DNA of 12,949 nt from Cephalothrix spiralis (Eukaryota; Nemertea; Palaeonemertea; Archinemertea; Cephalotrichidae). The stretch spans positions 1 through 12,949 of the forward strand of contig JAUCNG010196640.1 in assembly GCA_032353305.1 (NCBI GenBank). Direction: 5' to 3'. The notes under the pieces were generated by a model. The model was not told where the DNA came from, did not search any database, and was given only the letters and a program-made list of their open reading frames with translations. A program made the position numbers and the translations under genes. Shown in pieces: positions 1 to 7,383 of the stretch. Positions within the stretch are counted from its first letter, which is position 1. Every line of letters starts with the position of its first letter.

Positions 1-223
1 TCAGCTGCTGCTGAGGCAAAATATGAAAAATCATGCACTTTTTGCATTTAACAATTGATTAGAGGTGGTCAATTATGATAAAATGTATGCGTTGTGCTTC
101 AATGAGACTCGTATGACATCAGGCAAGCTTCCAGCACATCTTTTTTTTAATAACTGATGGTCGTGATAGATGATAAGCAAGATGTCTTAAAATAAATAAT
201 TAAGTATTTTTGCATTCTTTCTG

Positions 224-237
224 CCCCCCCCCCCCCC
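224..237. repeat. Homopolymer C14 tract
   Basis: An uninterrupted run of 14 C. Such tracts are length-polymorphic and prone to sequencing error, so the exact length is uncertain. A shorter C10 run lies at 10837-10846. Confidence 0.9.
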
Positions 238-342
238 TGTATAGCGATGCACAGTGCTGCATATAGCGCCTGAAATCGGTGGATCGTCCCGGTACATAGA
301 ATCCATTTAGCGCTAAATCCTAAGAAGCATGTGATGGTGAGG

Positions 343-372
343 AAATAGCGCTCTCGCTCCAGAGCGCTGTTT
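343..372. repeat. GC-rich hairpin (AGCGCTCT / AGAGCGCT)
   Basis: The arm at 343-354 pairs with 361-372 over 12 positions with one T:G wobble, around a 6-base loop (355-360). The inner 8 bp, AGCGCTCT and AGAGCGCT, are perfect. AGCGC words are unusually dense nearby (around 245, 265, 310 and 775), so this may be debris of one AGCGC-rich repeat. No function is evident. Confidence 0.5.
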
Positions 373-424
373 TTTACAGAACTGCATGCACAGTAAATAA
401 TGGGTCTACAAAAAATGAGTGCGG

Positions 425-474
425 CTTACCAAAAAAATGAGCAGACAAAGGGGACACTCATTTTTGGTGGTAAG
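425..474. repeat. Imperfect inverted repeat (CTTACC-A-run-TGAG / CTCA-T-run-GGTAAG)
   Basis: Positions 425-441 (CTTACCAAAAAAATGAG) are nearly the reverse complement of 457-474. The differences are T-run length and an extra GG, with a 15-base spacer. The word AAAAATGAG also occurs at about 411-419, and CTCATTTTTGG again at about 507-517. This suggests a small decayed palindromic repeat. Confidence 0.45.
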
Positions 475-595
475 ATACCAACTTATTATTTTTGGATTGC
501 AACAACTCATTTTTGGTTTATTTTAGTTTCAACATCTAATGTATGACATCTACCAACTGTTTGACCAAAGTGGGCCAAACAAGGCTGATCTGTCC

Positions 596-757
596 TGACA
601 CGAACTGTCCGCTTGGTCGAAATAAATTGGGATGAACAGTCCCTAATGGCCGAAGTAACCGTTTGGCCCAATTGTCCGGGGCCGAATGTCCTTTGGTGAA
701 CTTTCCTATTGGCCGAACTGTCCTGAGCCGAGGTCTTTGGCCGAACTGTCACCAATT
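596..757. repeat. Degenerate minisatellite, unit about TTGGCCGAACTGTCC
   Basis: About nine imperfect copies of a GGCCGAACTGTCC-like word start near 601, 634, 652, 668, 682, 697, 714, 728 and 741. Spacing is 13-18 bp over most of the tract and wider at the left edge. Clean copies are at 711-723 and 739-751; others carry substitutions (GAACAGTCC, CCAATTGTCC, GAACTTTCC). It lies in presumed intron. Short reading frames on both strands across it are by-products of the repeat. Confidence 0.65.
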
Positions 758-944
758 TTTTGGGCGGTACATAGCGCTTCCATAGTGACATACAGCGGTC
801 GACAAAGTGCCCCGCCTTTGTTCAGGTCCCTCATTGATTTATACTTTTATCATCTTGTCGTTAATTAAAATCGTCTGCGGGTCCGTAAATATTTCATAAA
901 AATGCCTTATATCATGTATTTGCCATTTTATTTAAATCATCTTA

Positions 945-958
945 ATAATTTCTTATAG
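945..958 (+). other. Intron 3' splice acceptor before the TPR exon
   Basis: A short pyrimidine-rich stretch, AATTTCTTATAG, ends in AG at 957-958. The TPR reading frame is open from the next base, and its two in-frame TAA codons lie just upstream. The exon would start with AT completing a codon begun in the previous exon, a phase-1 intron. The supporting facts are the abrupt start of TPR-like sequence right after the AG and the upstream stops. The matching donor is outside the window. Confidence 0.65.
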
Positions 959-2271
959 ATGAAAGAGCCAAGAAGCTTTTCGATGAAGGTGTTAGGTATG
1001 GCATTGATTTTGAAGATCATAAAAAAGCTTTCGACTGCTTTACTGAGAGTTTAACAATCAAGAGGTTTATTAATGGTGAAGAAGCTAATTCGGATGATAT
1101 AGCAGAGACTTTACATAAGATCGGATGGTGTTGTAATTATTTGGAGGAATACAAAGAAGGAATATATTATAACGAACAAAGTATTGAAATGCGAAGAAAT
1201 GTTCACGGCATTGATTCGCAATCTGATGAAATCGCAAAAAGCCTTAATAATATGGGTATTGCATACAAAAATTTAAGTGAACACAGAAAGGCTTTAGATT
1301 GTTATGAACAAAGTATTCAAATGAGAAGAAATGTTCATGGCAAGGATTCGCAATCTGATGACATCGCAAAAAGCCTTAGAAATATGGGTAATACATACAA
1401 TGATTTAGGTGAACACAGAAAGGCATTAGATTGTTATGAACAAAGTATTCAAATGGGAAGAAATGTTCACGGCAAGGATTCTCAATCTGATGAAATCGCG
1501 AGCAGCCTTCATAGTATGGGTATTGCATACAAAAATTCAAGTGAACCCAGAAAAGCATTAGATTGTTATGAACAAAGTATTCAAATGAGAAGAAATGTTC
1601 ACGGCAAGGATTCTCAATCTGATGACATCGCAAACAGCCTTAATAATATGGGTAATGCAGTCAGAGAATTAGGTGAACTCAGAAAGGCATTAGATTGTTA
1701 TGAACAAAGTATTCAAATGAGAAGAAATGTTCACGGCAAGGATTCGCAATCTGATGACATCGCAAACAGCCTTGGAGAGATGGGAATAGCATACAGAAGA
1801 TTAGGTGAACCCGGAAAGGCACTAGATTGTTATGAACAAAGTATTCAAATGAAAAGAAATGTTCGCGGCAAGGATACGCAATCTGATGACATTGCAAGAA
1901 GCCTTTATAATATGGGTATTGCATACGAACATGTAGGTGAACCCAGAAAGGCATTAGATTATTATGAACAAAGTATTCAAATGAAAAGAAATGTGCAGGG
2001 CGAGGATTCGCAATCTGATAGCATCGCACAGAGATTTAGTTATATGGGACGTGCATACAAAAGTTTAAAAGAACATAAAAATGCAATTAGAAATTGGGAA
2101 GAAGAAATCAAAATGAGAAGAAATGTCCATGGACAAACTTTCAATTCAGAAATGATAGCCATCAGTTTGGAACGTTTAAGTAAATCACATAAAATTCTTG
2201 GGAACTCTAAAGAAGCAAATGACTATCTGAAGGAAGCACAGGAAATGAGGGAAAACATTTCTAAAACTTAA
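959..2271 (+). CDS. 3'-terminal exon of a tetratricopeptide-repeat protein (KLC/NPHP3-type TPR array)
   Basis: This exon encodes about 436 residues of a TPR solenoid, a protein-binding scaffold, and ends with TAA at 2269-2271. Ten helix-A/helix-B motifs are visible. Helix-A position 1 is Ala at codons 967, 1102, 1234, 1366, 1498, 1630, 1762, 1894, 2026 and 2158; from 1102 the spacing is exactly 44 codons. TPR signature positions match: Leu4, Met/Leu7, Gly8, Tyr11, Ala20, Tyr24 and Ser27, seen in words such as SLNNMGIAY and KALDCYEQSIQM. The 44-residue unit with a long inter-helix loop (RRNVHGKDSQSDD) resembles kinesin light chain, nephrocystin-3 and related TPR families more than the 34-residue type. 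No ATG start is needed: the frame is open back to the splice acceptor and the codon at 1141 is TTG (Leu). The protein ends seven residues after the last repeat. No signal peptide or membrane segment is visible. The N-terminal domains, and so the specific function, lie upstream of the window; in related invertebrate genes they can include NTPase or death-fold domains, but that is inference. Confidence 0.9.
1057..2244 (+). repeat. Nine tandem 132-bp units encoding the TPR array
   Basis: Nine units of exactly 132 bp start at 1057, 1189, 1321, 1453, 1585, 1717, 1849, 1981 and 2113 with no net indel between them. The third to seventh units are almost identical over the stretch encoding helix B and the loop (for example GATTGTTATGAACAAAGTAT), including silent sites. 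The first, eighth and ninth units are diverged, as expected if the array grew from its middle by unequal exchange. Two long minus-strand reading frames over it (1376-1633 and 1679-2029) are artefacts of the periodicity. Confidence 0.95.
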
Positions 2272-2859
2272 GTAAATGTTAAACTCAATGTTTTAAAGTA
2301 TAGCCAACAACATGTGCAACACCCAGAGCCCAGAGGTGAACCTAGCGCAGCCTGGAAATAACAATTGTGATATGATGACGGTATTGTGTTCAAAGGCTAT
2401 ATAATAGAAAGAAACCAACAACTATATAGTATGCGACTTGACTGTAACTGCATGTTTAATCCATTGGAAGTTGGAATTTATCCCAGGCTACAAATTACCA
2501 AAAGGCAAAATCCACTGACACAGAAGATCACAGAAGCAGTATTATTAAACGCTAAAACACAGATCATCCAAGAAATGAAAAACTACAAGGCATAAAAAGC
2601 AAATATTTCGGCAGTATTGCCTTTATCAATGCTTATTTATTTTCCATAACCGGATTACAGATTACACAAATCTAGTTAACAAAATGGTTTTTGTACCCTC
2701 TATTGAAATATGTTGCAGGGGTCGATAAAGGCCAATGAAAGGCATGTGACCGTTAGCGCACTAGGATTTCATATACATATCCCCGGAATAGTCAATAAAT
2801 ACACCACTGATAAGGGGGCCGGTAGGAATTTATAAATTTAAAACATGTGCAAACATACT
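2272..2859 (+). other. 3' flank of the TPR gene, probable 3' UTR
   Basis: No coding signal is seen. The segment just after the stop is presumably 3' UTR. Possible poly(A) signals are ATTAAA at 2545-2550 and AATAAA at 2794-2799. A short forward reading frame at 2386-2595 has no recognisable protein character. The words TAGCGC (around 2344) and GGCTATATAA (around 2395) recall the tail of some marine-invertebrate SINEs, but the match is too short to call. Confidence 0.4.
2794..2799 (+). promoter_or_regulatory. Candidate poly(A) signal AATAAA
   Basis: This is the first exact AATAAA downstream of the TPR stop codon, about 520 bases away. No clear GT-rich element follows within 40 bases, and the variant ATTAAA at 2545-2550 is nearer. 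Which one is used, if either, cannot be told from sequence. Confidence 0.25.
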
Positions 2860-2879
2860 GTTTTATGACGTCATAAAAC
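2860..2879. promoter_or_regulatory. Perfect 20-bp palindrome containing a full CRE (TGACGTCA)
   Basis: GTTTTATGACGTCATAAAAC is its own reverse complement over 20 bp. Its centre, 2866-2873, is TGACGTCA, the full cAMP-response element bound by CREB/ATF bZIP dimers in animals. It lies about 590 bases past the TPR stop. It could be a regulatory site for this or a neighbouring gene, the centre of a small palindromic element, or chance. A second TGACGTCA is at 12717-12724. Confidence 0.4.
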
Positions 2880-3295
2880 GCCAACAGTTTGGCCTTGTCC
2901 AATTGGATTTCTAATCGCCTAATGGAGCACAGATTGATGCTTATAGTGATAGATGCATAGTTCCAATGCTTTGATTTGTTTCAATTTTTTTACTATAAAA
3001 ATTGTCACAAAAACAGAGAATGATCAAATATTTTTTGGAGCTAAAAAATATTGACTTGGGATTTGATACTTTACTCATACATACATAAGGCTTGGTATTG
3101 AAAGACATACGAGTCCTATGGTACCTTAGTAAACGAAGTGCAAGGTAATGCTCCGATTCCTGAAAAATTGACTGTTCTCTAAATAGACCCTGCTGATGGG
3201 AGTCCTGGACTGTGGATGCCAGCGAAAGTGCCCGTTACCGAGCTTGATCGGTCTCCCGGTCTCCATGCAGTATACAGAAACTGAACATCTGGAGC
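2880..3295. other. AT-rich intergenic DNA, nothing recognised
   Basis: I see no coding frame, tRNA-like sequence or repeat of note in this stretch up to the MITE-like element. Confidence 0.4.
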
Positions 3296-3298
3296 TTA

Positions 3299-3556
3299 GG
3301 CCTTTTTTAATTACTTGGTTTACGGACACCGCCGGTGAAAATGGAAATAATTTCTTTAACATTTTTTTTAACGCCGACGGAATTTTCAGACGTCGAATGA
3401 AGAAAAAAACGTCGGAAAAATGGAAATAATATTTACTTTTTTTGCCGCCGACGGAATTTTCAGACGTCGAATGAAAAAAGAACTTTTTTTTTATCGCCGC
3501 CGGCGGGATTTTATTGAAAAGTTTGTGCGTAAACCAAGTAATTAACAAAAAAGACC
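3299..3556. mobile_element. MITE-like element with 26/29-bp terminal inverted repeats and TTA target duplication
   Basis: The left end (3299-3324) and the reverse complement of the right end (3528-3556) match, starting GGCC and GGTC, then TTTTTT, then the shared core AATTACTTGGTTTACG, with one substitution and a 3-base indel. TTA flanks both ends (3296-3298 and 3557-3559) in direct orientation, as a 3-bp target duplication would. A TWA target and GG-starting ends are typical of PIF/Harbinger elements. At 258 bp with no transposase frame it would be a non-autonomous MITE. The interior has T-runs, CGCCG palindromes and a duplicated block. The family assignment rests on the target site and ends only. 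Confidence 0.7.
3338..3480. repeat. Two-copy internal direct repeat inside the MITE-like element
   Basis: AATGGAAATAAT followed by CGCCGACGGAATTTTCAGAC and CGTCGAATGAA occurs twice. The first word starts at about 3340 and 3419, and the second at 3372 and 3446. The copies differ mainly in the length of a T-run. This duplication is internal to the element. Confidence 0.75.
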
Positions 3557-3559
3557 TTA

Positions 3560-4080
3560 CATAAAGGAAGTTTGTCATTGCATGAATATACATGTACATT
3601 TTAGTCAACATTACTCTGTACATATAAGTTTCAAAGCTTTATTGTTCTTAAATAAACAGTTGTGTCAGACGAGATCTATTATCAGGCTAATTAGGTTTTT
3701 TAGCTGCAATTTAAAAACTGGACAAATATACTGGTCAACATAGTCTGTAGTTAAAGGATCACAGATAGTAGTTAAAAAGGTATGTAGGCCATAATAGTAA
3801 ATTGGCTACTTCATAACAATTATGTCATTATGGAAGGTTTATTGATGTCAGTTTACTTACAATGTGTATTTGTGATATGGGTCCTGTATGTAATAGGTCA
3901 GAGATCGAAAAACTTACAAAGATCACAGGCACGGCCTAAGTCATTTGGGATGTACCGCAGTAGATCCCAAATTTCACCCAAACGACCACTCTTTTTTACG
4001 TTGATTCATTGAATAATAATTGGCGACACCAAGGTAATTTTCTACGTTACTCTTCAACCCAGGTTGGAATTCTCAAAAAA
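3560..4080. other. AT-rich intergenic DNA, nothing recognised
   Basis: No coding or repeat signal beyond scattered TACATGTACA-like words just before it and one AATAAA at 3641-3646. The 60-codon forward frame at 3830-4012 has no protein-like features. Confidence 0.35.
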
Positions 4081-4106
4081 AATCCACACGAATTTTCGCG
4101 TGGATT
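4081..4106. repeat. Hairpin AATCCACACG / CGCGTGGATT
   Basis: Ten-base arms (4081-4090 and 4097-4106) pair with one mismatch around a 6-base loop. It begins a 300-base stretch rich in TGTGGA and TCCACA words and may be the edge of that repeat. Confidence 0.5.
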
Positions 4107-4150
4107 CATGTTCTGATCTTGTGTCGACAAATTTGGTAATTTTGAGATTG

Positions 4151-4360
4151 ATGTGGACATGTGGACAAAATAATGTGGACGTGTGGACTCAATAAATCAT
4201 CAACTAATAATGTTCAAAATAGCTTATTTTGTGGCTTACATGGCCTAAAATCGCTCAGGTTCAGGGGGGCTTCACCCCCAGACCCCCACTTACATTTAAG
4301 CATTGTATGACATGCTCGCCGAGGCTGGGCAAAATGTGGCTATGTGGACACTTAATGTGG
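4151..4360. repeat. Pair of TGTGGAC-rich direct repeats flanking a G/C-run hairpin
   Basis: The word pattern ATGTGGACATGTGGAC followed by AATGTGGAC at 4151-4180 recurs as ATGTGGCTATGTGGAC and TTAATGTGG at 4334-4360, about 183 bp apart. Between them is a GGGGG-CTTCA-CCCCC hairpin (4262-4281), followed by another C-run. The arrangement looks like a small repetitive element, but I see no clear terminal repeats or target duplication. Confidence 0.5.
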
Positions 4361-4399
4361 AAACAACAATTTCAAACCAGTCCACAAGAAATGTCGCGA

Positions 4400-5260
4400 A
4401 CAGCGTCGAAAAACTTTACAACCTATAGTGACTGATTTTGGCCGTGAATTAAAAATGAAACATCTCCCTCGCGAAAATTCGCAAAGTGTAGAAAAATCGA
4501 GCAACAGATGCTGGACAAGTGCCTGATTTTGGTATACATATATAGAAGGCAAGTGATCTATTATCATTTGAGAAGGCTCATCTATTCGTTTGTTGCACAA
4601 AGCGACGATTGCAAAAAGCCAAAAAATACCCTGGTGGTACGTCTGAGAACTAACTATTACGTTCATTGATGAACTTAAATCGCTTTCCATTTTAAAGAAG
4701 GTTGGTTGATAGAATCTGATACACGATTAATAATAATAAATTTATCAAAAATCGTTACCTTTATGATAAAAAATAAACTGTCTGATGTATCATTCAAATA
4801 CGTGATTCAGATCTACCATCTTATCTTTCAGTAAAAACTTTATCTTGTAATGCATATCAGAGGTTTACGAAACATTACACCTGCACATCAAATATTTTTT
4901 TGCTTAGATGAGAAATAGTTCGATGATTTCTTTGGCATGTTCATGCTCATGTTCGTATTTTTTTGTAAATCTTGCTTGATACAACAGCATCCGAAATAAA
5001 TAATAAATTCCAGCGAAGGCCTTTAGTCCAGTAGATATACGAAAAAAGTCAAAATTTTCGCCAAATTGCAATTTATTTCAATGGATTTCAGTGGGGATAA
5101 AGTCCAAGTCCAAGGATCTAAAAGTGACCAAAATGGAGGTTTTTGCGGGGAAAATGGAAATGGGAACTTTTAAACCAAATATGCGCAAAAATCGGACAAT
5201 ATTCATCTTGGGCACCATGTATTACGAGCCTATATTCATTTTAATTTATTGACCGACTTT
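4400..5260. other. AT-rich intergenic DNA, nothing recognised
   Basis: The 112-codon minus-strand frame at 4352-4690 starts with ATG but has no recognisable motif. The word TTAAAGAAGGTTGG at about 4692 recurs at about 5551. Nothing else stands out. Confidence 0.35.
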
Positions 5261-5488
5261 TTAAGACAATAGTCGCCGGCGACAGATTTGAAATCTGAAT
5301 ATTATGATGAAATTTTGTATTTGTTCCAATTGTTTCCGTTTTTTTACACACTACGGCGATGTTTGTTTTTTAAATTAATGTCATGGAATTCTGTCGGCCG
5401 CAGAATTTATTTTCTATCGATTTTCAAAAAGTCGGATTTTTTTTTAAATATCCCTTTTCGAAAACGTTTGTTTTTGGTGTGGTCTTAA
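5261..5488. repeat. Possible small palindromic element bounded by TTAAGAC / GTCTTAA
   Basis: TTAAGAC (5261-5267) and GTCTTAA (5482-5488) are inverted 7-mers 228 bp apart. Inside are the 12-bp palindrome GTCGCCGGCGAC (5272-5283) and a hairpin AATTCTG/CAGAATT (5387-5407), with T-runs and CGG words like those in the 3299-3556 element. It may be a diverged relative, but the ends are too short to be sure. Confidence 0.2.
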
Positions 5489-6500
5489 CCTATCAATAGG
5501 CCTATATTAGAAAACTGTTAGTAGACAATGAGAAAGCAATCTTCCTTAATTTAAAGAAGGTTGGACATAAAAACAGTTGGACAGGAAGTCTTTAATCCTA
5601 TAGGATCAATTTATAATCATTAATCGCTCATTGTGGTCATTTGCCGTGTACTGAGTCTCCTATAAGAAATGAGAGATAAAAACAGACACAGATTTGATAA
5701 ATCAAGACTGTGGTCTAGAAACTCACATATAACCCCAAAAGACCAAAACCCGAATCAAAGAAAATGTTCTGGGCTACATGTTCAGATGATAGGTTTTATG
5801 TACTCTGGTAAACGCGAGTTTAGACTTCTGTGCTATCTGACCGGCACTGTCATACTTCGGCTGGACGTGCTCAATACAAATCCGCAATACATATTTAGCA
5901 CGGACAGTCGAGGCGCGCATTTATCAGGGTAGGTTTTAGGGGCCCAGGGCTTATATAAATATTTTTTCGAAAAATTGTATTGGCCGATCAAGTAGGCCCG
6001 CCCCTTTCTAAAATATAAAATGGAACCTAGAATTTCCACTAGGTTTCAGAATTGGTGAAGAACTTCCGATTTTTTTCGTAGGGGTGCGAAAACTGGGGTC
6101 TGAACATTGCCTGGCCAAATCATGGATAATAATATCTAGAGCCAGAACCCATAATTTGATTAATTCAATTAAATGGATGCTGATGTATACTATATATTTG
6201 ATGACAATAATGGCAGCTAAATTGCAAAATAAATTGCTTTTTAATTTGATGCAGCAGACAATTTGATGTGTACTGTAAGTAGGTAACTGAAGCTACTGTA
6301 CTTTTGAAAGAATCGCATGTATATATATAGTGTATATATTACATGTGTAATCCTTAGTGTGCAACCTTAGTGTAATTAACCGAGACAGATTGAAATACAC
6401 AAATGGGGTTATTTTCACTCCATAAGTTGAATGGGAAAAAGGACCACTCCATTGGAGTGAAGATTGAAGAATTATGTACTCTATATTACATTTATAGAGC
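5489..6500. other. Intergenic DNA with one weak reading frame and a small hairpin
   Basis: An ATG-initiated frame of 87 codons runs from 5669 to 5932 and ends beside a donor-like GTAGGT at 5930; it has no recognisable domain and could be chance. A hairpin AACCTAG/CTAGGTT lies at 6024-6045, and a 10-bp palindrome ATAGGCCTAT at about 5497. Nothing else is seen. Confidence 0.35.
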
Positions 6501-6503
6501 ATG

Positions 6504-6521
6504 ATATATATATATATATAT
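6504..6521. repeat. (AT)9 dinucleotide microsatellite
   Basis: Eighteen bases of alternating A and T, within a wider TATATA-rich zone from about 6315. Confidence 0.9.
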
Positions 6522-6840
6522 TATAGCACTGTTTTGGACACGTGTATTCAATAAAGCCAATAGCAAGATATATACTTTGCATGCACAATTGACAATACAG
6601 CTCCTTCGTACTATAAAAGTTACTAGCAATCACGAATTTGAATATTATAGAAATCCCACCTGCTATAACTTTTTTATCGCACTTAACGAAATGCAGTATA
6701 TGATACATGTATGTTATACACATCTTGTCCCAAAAGGCAGTTTCGATTAACCCTAACCTCTACGTAGCCTTGAATCACCTAGGTTCTTTTCTTGCTGCTG
6801 ATGAGCCAGAATTAATCATATTTTAGAAAAAATTTCCTTG
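6522..6840. other. Intergenic DNA, nothing recognised
   Basis: No coding signal and no repeat that I can pair with others. It may include the body and tail of the minus-strand SINE-like sequence whose head starts at 6904. Confidence 0.35.
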
Positions 6841-6904
6841 TTGGGGATCGAACTATCGACCCTTGGTTTGGCAGTCCATCGCCTTATCCACCAGTCCACA
6901 ATCA
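6841..6904 (-). mobile_element. Degenerate tRNA-like sequence (SINE head), minus strand
   Basis: Read on the minus strand this has an A-box-like GGACTGGTGGATAAGG, an anticodon-loop-like CTGCCAA (GCC, glycine-like) and a B-box-like AGTTCGATCCC (6844-6854) at tRNA spacing. The stems do not pair well, so it is not a functional tRNA gene. It is best read as the tRNA-derived head of a SINE running towards lower coordinates, or a decayed tRNA pseudogene. Confidence 0.5.
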
Positions 6905-6953
6905 CCGTAATTATCTTACTTGACGCTATTGTATTGATATTGTATCGATTGAA

Positions 6954-7154
6954 CTTGTTAAATTGTAAACTACGCTGTGATTGGCCAATCACATTAGCAT
7001 ATAAATTTTCAAAAAGGAGCAGAGGTATTCAATGGAGAAGCCGATCGTAAAATTAAAGCTCTGTGTAGACGAATGTGTTATACACTCTATCCTTGTTTAA
7101 AATTGTTCTAAACATCATAGTTTTTATGCAATAACATTTATAGCACTGGTGCCA
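6954..7154 (-). repeat. Dispersed ~200-bp repeat, copy 1 (inverted relative to copy 2 at 12681-12872)
   Basis: The reverse complement matches 12681-12872. The best part is 6954-7075 against 12751-12872, both 122 bp, sharing CAGAGCTTT, CTCTGCTCC, TTTGAAAATTTAT, GATTGG, AATCACAGC and TTTACAATTTAACAAG. Similarity fades but stays colinear outwards (GCATAAAAACTA, then GCTAT and TGGC). The inner edge is sharp: after AACAAG the copies differ. No terminal repeats or coding potential are seen. Confidence 0.75.
6977..6992. promoter_or_regulatory. Perfect 16-bp palindrome with back-to-back CCAAT boxes
   Basis: GTGATTGGCCAATCAC is self-complementary and carries ATTGG and CCAAT, the NF-Y recognition core, in both directions. 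An octamer-like ATGCTAAT and a TATA-like TTTATATG lie beside it on the minus strand. It lies inside the dispersed repeat, where copy 2 reads GATTGGCGAATC. It may be a promoter carried by that repeat; this is inference. Confidence 0.3.
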
Positions 7155-7383
7155 ACGTGTTGCATTCATTTTGACACCGTAAATAATTTGTCTAGCTCCT
7201 GTCTGATTATACAAACAAATTCACTTCCAATTAGTCTATTTACTTAGTCAATTTTGTCATCAGGGAGCTAGAAGGAGATAGATGTTACCATTTTATCAAA
7301 TGCATTAGTCCACGCAGCCAAAAGTTTGACACTAATTTAACTGGCCAGCTACTGTTGCTTCTCTATAACCCTGGGGTAATTAG
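7155..7383. other. Intergenic DNA before the weak acidic reading frame
   Basis: No repeat pairing is seen. A pyrimidine-rich stretch (GTTGCTTCTCT, about 7352-7362) precedes a possible acceptor TAATTAG at 7377-7383. Confidence 0.3.

Larger units (their letters stand above)
1..958 (+). other. Non-coding DNA upstream of the TPR exon, probably intron
   Basis: No reading frame here looks coding. All three forward frames contain stops, and two TAA stops lie in the TPR frame just before the exon (943-948). The 3' end has the form of an intron acceptor, so at least the right part is probably intron and the 5' exons of the TPR gene lie outside the window. The stretch holds a C14 tract, two hairpins and a degenerate minisatellite, listed separately. 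The word CGGTACATAG occurs near 290 and again near 765. Confidence 0.5.

Noticed and set aside
507-868. Reading frames on both strands at 507-791 and 686-868
   Set aside because: They cover the degenerate GGCCGAACTGTCC minisatellite, whose repeated words leave frames open by chance.
1141-1143. Start of the TPR protein at 1141
   Set aside because: The codon is TTG and the TPR frame, with a proper TPR motif, is open for 60 codons upstream to a splice acceptor; this is not the start.
1376-2029. Two long minus-strand reading frames (1376-1633 and 1679-2029)
   Set aside because: They lie antisense to the TPR array and repeat with the same 44-codon period; the lack of stops follows from the sense repeat.
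2341-2410. SINE tail downstream of the TPR gene
   Set aside because: TAGCGC and GGCTATATAA resemble tails of some marine-invertebrate SINEs, but there is no head, no repeat partner in the window, and the match is only a few bases.
3126-3623. 165-codon minus-strand reading frame
   Set aside because: It runs through the whole MITE-like element including both terminal repeats and T-runs; its Lys/Phe-rich reading reflects composition, not a gene.
4352-4690. 112-codon minus-strand frame starting with ATG
   Set aside because: No recognisable motif, overlaps the TGTGGAC repeat, and no splice or promoter context; length is within chance expectation.
5669-5932. 87-codon forward frame with a donor-like GTAGGT at its end
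   Set aside because: No family resemblance and no upstream promoter or acceptor evidence; mentioned only in the region description.
6841-6904. Functional tRNA-Gly(GCC) gene
   Set aside because: The A and B boxes are recognisable but the acceptor, anticodon and T stems do not pair; a tRNA relic or SINE head is the better reading.
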